Assembly (NCBI RefSeq): GCF_019655435.1
Contig: NZ_BPFH01000002.1
Location: 186,001-250,000 of the forward strand
Length of the DNA stretch: 64,000 nucleotides
Source of the DNA: Jannaschia pagri
GTDB lineage: Bacteria; Pseudomonadota; Alphaproteobacteria; Rhodobacterales; Rhodobacteraceae
Direction of reading: 5' to 3'
Shown: positions 16,266 through 23,623 of the stretch, piece by piece
How the letters are laid out: every line of letters starts with the position of its first letter
Numbering within the stretch: the first letter of the stretch is position 1
The notes under the pieces: model-generated
The model's database searches: none
Seen by the model: the letters and a program-made list of their open reading frames with translations, nothing else
Told to the model about the DNA's origin: nothing
Position numbers and translations under genes: made by a program

Positions 16266-17141
16266 TCACTGGGCCAGTTTCACCAGCCGCGCCATAAGCG
16301 ACGATGTGTCCCAACGCCCGCCCCCCATGGCCTGCACGTCCTTGTAGAACTGGTCGATCAAAGCGGTTCCCGGCAGCGGCGCTCCGATATTCTCGCCTTC
16401 TTTCAGACAGATACCCAGATCCTTGCGCATCCAGTCCACCGCGAACCCATGTTCGTACTTCCCGGCCAGCATCGTCTTATGCCGGTTCACCATCTGCCAA
16501 GATCCAGCCGCCCCGCCCTGGATCACATCGACCACGGCCTCTCCGTCCAAACCAGCCTTCTGCGCAAAGGCCATCCCCTCGCTAAGCCCCTGTAAAAGGC
16601 CGGCAATACAGATCTGGTTGACCATCTTCGTCAACTGGCCTGCGCCCACTTCGCCCATCAGCTTAGAGAGCTTCGCATAGGCCGCCATAACTGGCTCAAC
16701 CCGTTGATAATCGGCCGCTGTTCCACCGCACATGATGACAAGCTGGCCATTCTCCGCCCCGGCCTGTCCGCCCGAAACCGGCGCGTCCACATAAGCGATC
16801 CCATGCTCTGCCGCAGCCGCCGCCAACTCGCGCGTCACCTCGGCGCTCACGGTCGTGTGGTCAACGAAAACGCTCCCCGCCCCCATTCCGGCAAACGCGC
16901 CGTCCTCGCCCAAACAGACCGACCTGAGATCGTCATCGTTGCCGACGCAGGCCATGACCATGTCAGCCCCTTCGGCGGCGGCGCGTGGGGTATCGCCCGC
17001 CCGTCCTCCATGGGCTTCAACCCATTGATCGGCTTTGGCCTTGGTTCGGTTGTAAACCGCCACGTCGTGGCCGGCAGACGCCAGATGACCCGCCATTGGG
17101 CCGCCCATGACGCCCAAACCCAGAAATGCCAAAGAAGCCAT
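16266..17141 (-). CDS. NAD(P)-dependent beta-hydroxyacid dehydrogenase (3-hydroxyisobutyrate dehydrogenase family)
   Basis: The 291-residue enzyme has an N-terminal Rossmann fold (FLGLGVMGGPMAGHL), the substrate motif DAPVSGGQAGAE, and the catalytic lysine in GQLTKMVNQI, then an all-helical C-terminal domain. Relatives oxidise 3-hydroxyisobutyrate, tartronate semialdehyde or 6-phosphogluconate. Since thymine degradation gives an aminoisobutyrate and then a hydroxyisobutyrate-type product, a link to the locus upstream is possible but unproven. GGGAGGGG precedes the ATG at 17141. Confidence 0.88.
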   Translation of the reverse strand: MASLAFLGLGVMGGPMAGHLASAGHDVAVYNRTKAKADQWVEAHGGRAGDTPRAAAEGADMVMACVGNDDDLRSVCLGEDGAFAGMGAGSVFVDHTTVSAEVTRELAAAAAEHGIAYVDAPVSGGQAGAENGQLVIMCGGTAADYQRVEPVMAAYAKLSKLMGEVGAGQLTKMVNQICIAGLLQGLSEGMAFAQKAGLDGEAVVDVIQGGAAGSWQMVNRHKTMLAGKYEHGFAVDWMRKDLGICLKEGENIGAPLPGTALIDQFYKDVQAMGGGRWDTSSLMARLVKLAQ

Positions 17142-17180
17142 CTGCCCCCTCCCTTTGCATCCAATCGTGCCCACGGTTAG

Positions 17181-19697
17181 ATGCTGCCCGAGGCCATGGG
17201 GTCAACAGGGGGCATGCGGGTGCAGCAAGTGTTTCGGTGGTCATTTCGCGTCGTGTCGATGACGCTGCTGCTACTGGCCTTGACCATGGCTGGGGTGCTT
17301 TGGCTGACCTCCCGCTCCTTGCCGGACTACGATCAGACGACCGAGGTGCGCGGCCTAGAAAGCCCGGTGGAGATCGTCCGCAACACCTTCAATGTGCCCC
17401 ACGTCTTCGGAGAGAGCGACGCGGACGTTTTCTTCGGGCTGGGCTACGCCCATGCGCAGGATCGGCTGTGGCAAATGACGCTGCTGCGGCGCACGGCGCA
17501 GGGGCGGCTGTCGGAGGTCTTTGGTCAGCGCACGCTGCGCACGGATGAGTTGTTGCGCCGGTTGGGCCTGTACCGGGCTGCAACCGCAAGCGTTGCCGCA
17601 CAGGATCCAGAGACGCGCGCCATGTTAGATGCCTATGCCGCCGGGGTGAATGCCCGGATCGACGTGGTCAACCGGGATGCCAGCGGGCGCGGCGCGCCGG
17701 AATTCTTTCTCTTCCCGCCGCAGATCGCGCCCTGGCAACCCGCCGACAGCATCGCCCTGGTCAAACTGATGGCCCTGCAACTCAGCGGCCATGTGGGCGA
17801 GGACGTGTTGCGCGCGCGGGCCTCACTGCTCCTTGAGGCTGATCGGCTGGCGGACCTTCACCCCGATGTACCAGGGGACGGTGTGGTCGACCTCGCGTCG
17901 GCAGGCGATCTGTTTCCAACGCTGCAACCGACACACTTCGCCCGGGCGGAGCGCCCCAATCTGTGGCCTGTGCCAGCTCGGGGCCTATCCGGTGCTTCCA
18001 ACGCTTTCGCAGTGGCCGCCGATCACGCCGCGGGCGGCGGTGCCTTGTTGGCGAATGATCCGCATTTGGGTCTGTCGGCGCCGACGCTGTGGTATCTGGC
18101 GCGCCTTGAATTGGCGACGGGCGGTGTGATCGGGGGAACGATTCCAGGCATCCCCGTGATCCTCGCCGGGCGGAGCCAGACCCTCGGCTGGGGGCTGACG
18201 TCCAGCTATCTGGACGACCAGGACGTTTTGATTGAACAGCTCAACCCAGAAAACCCCGAGGAATATCGCACGCCGGATGGTTTTGCCCCGTTTGAGACGG
18301 AGCGGGTCATCGTCACGATCAAGGACGCGCCCCCGGTCACGCTGACCCTGCGGCGAACGGTCAATGGGCCCGTCCTGACCGGCAGCCAGTTCGACCTCGG
18401 CGCAGTGACGCCACCGGGCCACGTCGCGGCGCTTTCCTGGACGGGTCTGTCGCCCGACGACACATCCCTTCGGACCGGGCTGGAGCTGATGCGGGCGCAG
18501 ACGCTGGAAGAGGCGATCGCCGCCGCGCGGCATTACATCGCTCCGGCGCAGAACCTGACCGTGGCCGATGGCACGCGCATTGCGATGCAACTCATGGGGC
18601 GACAGCCGAGCCGCGCCGCAACGCACCAAAGCCAGGGTCGCATCCCGGCCCCCGGCTGGGTCGAGGACAACCGGTGGCGGGGGCTGCGCCCCTTTGCCGA
18701 CAATCCCGTTTGGCTGGACCCGCCGAGCGGCCTGCTGGGCAATACCAACAACAAGATCATCGACAGACCCTTTCCGGGCCATATCAGCTTTCATTGGGGC
18801 GACAGCCAACGGGTCCAGCGGATGGAGCGCCTCATGAAGAACCGGGGGGTTCACACGCGCGAAAGCCTGATCGAGGCGCAACTCGACGCCGTCTCAAACG
18901 CTGCGCGGGCCTTGTTGCCACTGGTTGGGGCCGATCTGTGGTTTACCGGGGAGGCGGCCCCGCCGGGCACACCGGAGCGCAGACGGCAAACGGCGCTGCA
19001 ACTGCTGGCGGCGTGGAACGGGGAGATGTCGGAACACCTGCCGGAGCCGCTGATCTATGCGGCGTGGATGCGGGCCTTGCAGGATCGCCTGATCCGCGAT
19101 GACGTCGGCCCCCTCGCCGACGAATACACTCACCTGGAGCCGCTCTTTATCGAACGTGTGTACCGCAATATCGGCGGCGCCGCCGGGTGGTGCGACGTGG
19201 TGCAATCTTCGGTGATCGAAACCTGCACCGATATCGCCCGCCTCGCCCTGGACGACGCGCTGCAATACTTATCCGAAACCTACGGGAATCGCGTGGAAGC
19301 CTGGCGCTGGGGCGACGCGCACGAAGCGCAGCACGACCATCCCGTCTTGGGCGAGGTGCCGTTCCTGGGGGCCGTGGTGAACATCCGTCAATCTACTTCG
19401 GGCGGCGACAACACCTTGCAACGGGGCAAAACCTCCGGCGAGATGCCCACGCCCTTTGCCAATGTCCATGCAGCGACCTATCGCGGCGTCTATGACTTCG
19501 CGGACCCTGAAAGCAGCGTCTTCATCACGTCAACTGGACAGTCCGGCCACCCGCTGTCACGCCACTACGACGACCTGGGCGAGCTATGGCGGAGGGGTGA
19601 ATACATTCCGATGACCCTGGATCCCGCACTGGCCCGAGCGGGCGCCGTTGGTGTCACGACGCTTGTGCCGGCGACAGAGGCCGGGACGCCGGGGTGA
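17181..19697 (+). CDS. Penicillin acylase family hydrolase (Ntn fold)
   Basis: The 838-residue protein is made as a precursor that cuts itself into alpha and beta chains. The likely nucleophile, the new N-terminus of the beta chain, is S273 in GAS-NAFAV. The alpha region has FGESDADVFFGLGYAHAQDRLWQM, a family hallmark. An N-terminal hydrophobic helix (about residues 24-45) places it in the periplasm, anchored or secreted. Family members cleave amide bonds of beta-lactams, acyl-homoserine lactones or other acyl amides. The start is uncertain: in-frame ATGs lie at 17181, 17196 and 17214. Confidence 0.88.
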   Translation: MLPEAMGSTGGMRVQQVFRWSFRVVSMTLLLLALTMAGVLWLTSRSLPDYDQTTEVRGLESPVEIVRNTFNVPHVFGESDADVFFGLGYAHAQDRLWQMTLLRRTAQGRLSEVFGQRTLRTDELLRRLGLYRAATASVAAQDPETRAMLDAYAAGVNARIDVVNRDASGRGAPEFFLFPPQIAPWQPADSIALVKLMALQLSGHVGEDVLRARASLLLEADRLADLHPDVPGDGVVDLASAGDLFPTLQPTHFARAERPNLWPVPARGLSGASNAFAVAADHAAGGGALLANDPHLGLSAPTLWYLARLELATGGVIGGTIPGIPVILAGRSQTLGWGLTSSYLDDQDVLIEQLNPENPEEYRTPDGFAPFETERVIVTIKDAPPVTLTLRRTVNGPVLTGSQFDLGAVTPPGHVAALSWTGLSPDDTSLRTGLELMRAQTLEEAIAAARHYIAPAQNLTVADGTRIAMQLMGRQPSRAATHQSQGRIPAPGWVEDNRWRGLRPFADNPVWLDPPSGLLGNTNNKIIDRPFPGHISFHWGDSQRVQRMERLMKNRGVHTRESLIEAQLDAVSNAARALLPLVGADLWFTGEAAPPGTPERRRQTALQLLAAWNGEMSEHLPEPLIYAAWMRALQDRLIRDDVGPLADEYTHLEPLFIERVYRNIGGAAGWCDVVQSSVIETCTDIARLALDDALQYLSETYGNRVEAWRWGDAHEAQHDHPVLGEVPFLGAVVNIRQSTSGGDNTLQRGKTSGEMPTPFANVHAATYRGVYDFADPESSVFITSTGQSGHPLSRHYDDLGELWRRGEYIPMTLDPALARAGAVGVTTLVPATEAGTPG

Positions 19698-19730
19698 CCC
19701 CGCCTGACGGCCAGTCCGCCGCAGAATATA

Positions 19731-20273
19731 TCAGTCTGATGTGAGGGCCTTGCCCAGGCGCGGCAGCTTCGTGCGCTTCAACAGAGGACGCAGGGGCGTG
19801 TCGACCTGGGACAGGTCTTCGGCCGTCCGTCGCACGCCTTCGACCACATGGCGCACCGCCTCGGGCTGCGCGATCCACAGATCCATCAAAAATCCGTCTG
19901 GCGGTTGCAGCACAATCCCCTCGGCGGCCACATCGGCGCGCGGGAAATCGCGGATGTTGAGCGTCACCAGCCGGTCCGCCCCGCCATCGGACGCAGCGGC
20001 CAGAACATGGATGTCGTTCGGGTCGGGCAGCCATAGGCGCGCCTCTGTCGTGGACCTGGGCCGCACCTCTGCCGCAGGCCACCCGGCGCGTAGCAGCGCG
20101 ATCTCTCCACGGGCAATGGCTTCGCCGTCGGGGATCTTGCGCGCCGCCCGCGCCCATTCCTCCAGCACGCGAGGCGACCAGAGCGGCTGATACAGACCGA
20201 CCCCCGCACAGCCCATCAGAATTTCCCGCAGGACCGTGGGGTACAGAACGCAGGCGTCCAGAAAGACCTTCAC
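19731..20273 (-). CDS. PIN-domain protein
   Basis: The 180-residue protein starts with GTG overlapping the stop of the upstream methyltransferase gene (GTGA). PIN features are D6 in FLDACVLYP, a conserved EEW at about 40, PDPNDIHVLAAA and the VTLNIRDFP strand, fitting a Mg-dependent RNase active site. The C-terminal 60 residues, ending RLGKALTSD, are extra. PIN proteins are often VapC-like toxins, but no antitoxin gene is next to it; the partner is an rRNA methyltransferase, so a role in RNA processing is also possible. Confidence 0.8.
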   Translation of the reverse strand: MKVFLDACVLYPTVLREILMGCAGVGLYQPLWSPRVLEEWARAARKIPDGEAIARGEIALLRAGWPAAEVRPRSTTEARLWLPDPNDIHVLAAASDGGADRLVTLNIRDFPRADVAAEGIVLQPPDGFLMDLWIAQPEAVRHVVEGVRRTAEDLSQVDTPLRPLLKRTKLPRLGKALTSD

Positions 20274-21472
20274 GGCATCAAACGGAAGGTCAAAGCTTTG
20301 AGGTATCCGCTCTCGGACAACTGGGGATGCACCGGGTGATCCGGTCCCGCGAAGCCCGTTCGGATCAGTTGCCCGCTGCGTCCGGCCCGCCCGATCCCGC
20401 GCGCACAGGCGGCGTGGAACTTCCCCACCTCCGCCGCGTGGCTGCAAGAACACAGGGTTAGGTAACCGCCCGGCTCCACCAGAGCCGCGGCAAGGCGGGC
20501 CACCCGCTCATAGGCGCGCAGCCCCGCCGTCAGCGCGGGCTTGGCCGGCGCGAAGGCGGGCGGATCTGCGATGACCACATCAAAACGCGCACCCTCTGCC
20601 GCAAGGGCGGTCAGCGTATCGAACGCGTCCCCCTGTCTCGTGGTGAACCGATCAGCGCATCCCATGCGCGCGGCCCCCGCCTCGGCCAGGGCCAGCGCCG
20701 ATGCCGATCCATCCACGGCTGTCGCGGCACTGGCCCCTCCGGCCAGCGCGGCAAGGGCAAAGCCCCCCACATGGCTGAACACATCGAGGACACGGGCGCC
20801 ACGGCACAAACCGCCAACGAAGCCGTGGTTGGGCCGCTGGTCATAGAACAGGCCCGTCTTTTGTCCGCCCGTCAGGTCCGCCAAGTAAATGGCGCCGTTC
20901 ATTGTGACTGGCACGGGCGCGTCCACACCGCCCCGCAACCACCGCGACTCCGCGCTCAAGCCCTCCGCGCTCCGCGCCCGACCGCTGGCGTTCAGAAGCA
21001 CATGGCATATTCCGAGCGCAATAAGGCCATCGGCAAACGCCTCAGCCCGGAGGTCGGCCCAAGCGGCGTTGGGCTGCAAGACAGCCACGTCGCCAAAGCG
21101 GTCAATGACGACGCCAGGCAGCCCGTCCGCCTCCGCATGGATCAATCGGTAAAAGGGCGCATCGTACAGCCGATCCCGGTGCGCCAAGGCGACCCGCAGC
21201 TTTTGAAGGATCCAATCGGCATCCACTTCGACCTCAGCGTTTCGGTCCAAGAGACGCGCGCCAATCCGTGAGGACAGGTTAACCGCCGCCAGACCAATGT
21301 CGGCCCGTTCCGCATCCTGCAGCACGGCGATGGTTCCGGGGGCGATCCCACGGGTGCGACGGTCGGTAACGATGTCGTCGGTATAGACCCAGGGCATTCC
21401 ATGGCGCAGGCGCCTTGCGTCGGCCTTGGGCTTCAACCTGATGGTGGGACGGGTCGATGGGGTCTCGGTCAT
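20270..21472 (-). CDS. Class I rRNA methyltransferase, RlmI-like (23S rRNA m5C)
   Basis: The 400-residue enzyme has a PUA domain at the start (RLKPKADARRLRHGMPWVY), a small linking domain with GLPGVVIDRFGD, GGQKTGLFYDQRPNH, then a Rossmann methyltransferase domain with VLDVFSHVGGFALAAL as the SAM loop and ADPPAFAP as the catalytic strand. LCSCSH supplies the catalytic cysteine. Relatives methylate C1962 of 23S rRNA. It overlaps the PIN gene by 4 bases. Confidence 0.88.
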   Translation of the reverse strand: MTETPSTRPTIRLKPKADARRLRHGMPWVYTDDIVTDRRTRGIAPGTIAVLQDAERADIGLAAVNLSSRIGARLLDRNAEVEVDADWILQKLRVALAHRDRLYDAPFYRLIHAEADGLPGVVIDRFGDVAVLQPNAAWADLRAEAFADGLIALGICHVLLNASGRARSAEGLSAESRWLRGGVDAPVPVTMNGAIYLADLTGGQKTGLFYDQRPNHGFVGGLCRGARVLDVFSHVGGFALAALAGGASAATAVDGSASALALAEAGAARMGCADRFTTRQGDAFDTLTALAAEGARFDVVIADPPAFAPAKPALTAGLRAYERVARLAAALVEPGGYLTLCSCSHAAEVGKFHAACARGIGRAGRSGQLIRTGFAGPDHPVHPQLSESGYLKALTFRLMP

Positions 21473-21641
21473 GGACCGCCCCTACCCCCGCGTGCCCCTG
21501 GGATCAATGCGTGCAGCGCCGGGGCACCGAAGGGAAGGTGGTGTGGCGGTCTCGCCGCGCCCTGGACGGGTACGCGCCCAAGCACGGGCTGGGGCGTCGA
21601 CGCGAACTGCGCCAACGCCAGCCGGTCTGACGGAGGAGGCG

Positions 21642-21776
21642 TCAGACGTTTGCAGGCACCGCCGTGCCGCGCAGGCGCGCGAAAAGGCCCTTGAGGAAAC
21701 GCCGGGTGTGGGCGGCGCGCAACGCACGGGCTTGGGTCTCGATTTGCATCATTTCGACGTTTGCGTGGTGAAACAT
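21642..21776 (-). CDS. Small 44-residue helical protein
   Basis: A short frame, MFHHANVEMMQIETQARAL... ending GTAVPANV, begins 7 bases after CCGGAG. The core (ARALRAAHTRRFLKGLFARL) is an amphipathic basic helix like those of DUF1127-type and other small Rhodobacteraceae proteins. Short length and the good ribosome site support a real gene; no function can be assigned. Bases 21473-21641, ahead of the methyltransferase start, hold nothing recognisable. Confidence 0.5.
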   Translation of the reverse strand: MFHHANVEMMQIETQARALRAAHTRRFLKGLFARLRGTAVPANV

Positions 21777-22228
21777 GACGATCTCCGGTCTGTGTCATGG
21801 GCGCCACTCGGGCGCTCAAACTGCGCTTTTCGATTGGCTTCAACTTAATGATGCAGTCGCAGAATGACCAATGCAGCCGCAGAAACCCCGCCCTGCGGCC
21901 TGTGCAAGGGCGGCCCCCGAGGGGCTCAGGGTCGTGGGCTTGTCGCGAGGGACGTCGCAAGGCAGTGACTGGCCAAGGATCTCCGCACGCCTGGGGCATG
22001 GGTTCCAAATACGCCAGCTCCAGTTCGACGGCGGTGGCCGGAGGCAGTGGCGCCGCCCCTAAGCCCCTGTGTTGCCTGGCGATTAGTAAAGCCCTGCAGA
22101 CGGCTTGGGACGTGTCGTCACCGCTTAGATCATACGGTCGGACGAACCGGCATGAAGCACTTTAGGACAGCGAGCGGCGCCCCTTGGCACCCCGCTTTCA
22201 CCTCGTCCCGTGATGCTAGCCGAAGGGC
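21777..22228. other. Intergenic region, 452 bases
   Basis: I see no supported gene. A 34-codon frame begins near 21866 but lacks family likeness. GC-rich short palindromes (for example around 21905-21925) could end transcription. The promoter of the small gene at 21776 probably lies at 21790-21860. Confidence 0.4.
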
Positions 22229-23470
22229 CTAAGGCAACTCGGGCAACTCGGGCAGTGGCGGCAGATCATCCAAAGACGGCAGAGGCGCCGCTGCATCCTC
22301 GACCCCAAGGGCAGGTTGCGGGTGGGTGGCGAGGGCCTTTGCTTCTTGGGTCAGCGCCTGCAACGGGTCCTGAATGGCGGCAGCGCCCAACACCTCTGGA
22401 GTACCAACGGACGGAGTTCCCGTAGCCATGGGCACCGCCGCGCTTGCCTGCCCTCCCATGCTGGGGAGCGCAGTCATCTCGGCTGTATCTGTCAGGGGCG
22501 GATCGTTTGGCCCTTCGATGATGCGAATGGCCCGCTCCCCGTTCAATTGACCCAGCTTACCGCGAAGAGTCACACCATGGGGCATACGCCGCCGACCGGG
22601 ACGACCCAAGCCAGACGAGCCCGAGACCAACGACAGATCGTCCAGCGCTGAAGGCTCTAGGTCTATGACATCCCCCGGCTTCAACGCCACCAGATCGGCC
22701 AGTGAGACCCGGATCTTTGGGAGGAGCGCGTCTAAACGGACGGGCGCGGCCTGGGCCACGGCCGTCATCTGGGCTGTCCAGGCGGGATCAACGGAAGGCA
22801 GAGCATCCCCACTATCATCCGACACCTCCGGCCCGATATCTGGCAGGATCAGAATGCCCTTCGCCTCTCGGTCTCCGTTCGCGAGCGAGAGCGACACTTC
22901 GATCCGCAGGTAACTGCTGGCCGTCAGAACCATCGGCAGCGAGCCGGGACCCGCCAAGAACGTACCCGTCCGCAATCGCCCCGGTCGGGCGCCGTAGTGA
23001 TCGCGGGGCAATAGCGCGCCGATCTGATCCACCCACTCCTGCGCGAAAGGTTGAACGAGGGCCGCATCGATGCGCGTGGGACGGCGTCCGGGACGCGCCG
23101 GGCCGTCGATCCGACCGATGGTTTGAACCTCAATCAAGCTGTCTATCAGGCCGCTGTCCAAGACCAGCGTGCCCGTGGTAGCCGCCCGATGATCCGATGA
23201 CGCGCTCGCCTGATTCTGTATCAACGGGGGGTCGACCATCAGGCAAAGGGCTTGGTCGGGCAAACCGTCGAACGCGGCCTCGGCGGACGCTATCGTCGAA
23301 GCCCTTGCACGGACAGACAGACCCAGGGCCGGAACCGCATCGGCGACACGCAACGCCGCAGTGGTCATCGCCCGCTCCAACGCTGGAGATCCCGGCGTTT
23401 CCGCAGGCGTCTCTGGCGCCGGAAGACCGGCCAACTGCCGCAGGATGGACGAGGAAGAATCGGTGGGCAT
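22229..23470 (-). CDS. FliM/FliN-family flagellar motor switch-like protein
   Basis: The 413-residue protein has a FliM-type middle domain (GLIDSLIEVQTIGRI, then RRPTRIDAALVQPF) and a C-terminal SpoA domain (IRVSLADLVALKPGDVIDL...GKLGQLNGERAIRI). The last 70 residues are Pro/Ala-rich and end in a small tandem repeat, PELPELP. The classical N-terminal CheY-binding peptide of FliM (LSQxEIDALL) is not present; the start reads MPTDSSSSILRQLAG. The start is uncertain (in-frame ATG also at 23572). It lies behind the SLC5-type kinase gene on the same strand, apparently in one operon. Confidence 0.75.
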   Translation of the reverse strand: MPTDSSSSILRQLAGLPAPETPAETPGSPALERAMTTAALRVADAVPALGLSVRARASTIASAEAAFDGLPDQALCLMVDPPLIQNQASASSDHRAATTGTLVLDSGLIDSLIEVQTIGRIDGPARPGRRPTRIDAALVQPFAQEWVDQIGALLPRDHYGARPGRLRTGTFLAGPGSLPMVLTASSYLRIEVSLSLANGDREAKGILILPDIGPEVSDDSGDALPSVDPAWTAQMTAVAQAAPVRLDALLPKIRVSLADLVALKPGDVIDLEPSALDDLSLVSGSSGLGRPGRRRMPHGVTLRGKLGQLNGERAIRIIEGPNDPPLTDTAEMTALPSMGGQASAAVPMATGTPSVGTPEVLGAAAIQDPLQALTQEAKALATHPQPALGVEDAAAPLPSLDDLPPLPELPELP

Positions 23471-23623
23471 AACGCTCAGCACGTTGGGAGTGACGGTGAC
23501 GTTGTGGCGCAATCGGGTTAACAAAGCCTTCCCAGCGGGCCCTCCCCGACGCGGATTGCCCAGAAGCAGCATGGGCGTTTCGCCATGGACGCGAAGCTGC
23601 AGACTGATTGTCCAGGATCCGGC

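Noticed and set aside
21866-21970. 34-codon frame with CGLC
   Set aside because: CGLC recalls the start of HNH nucleases but nothing after it matches, and the frame closes at once.
22229-22290. GCAACTCGGG tandem repeat
   Set aside because: It encodes the PELPELP end of the FliM-like protein, not a CRISPR or independent repeat.
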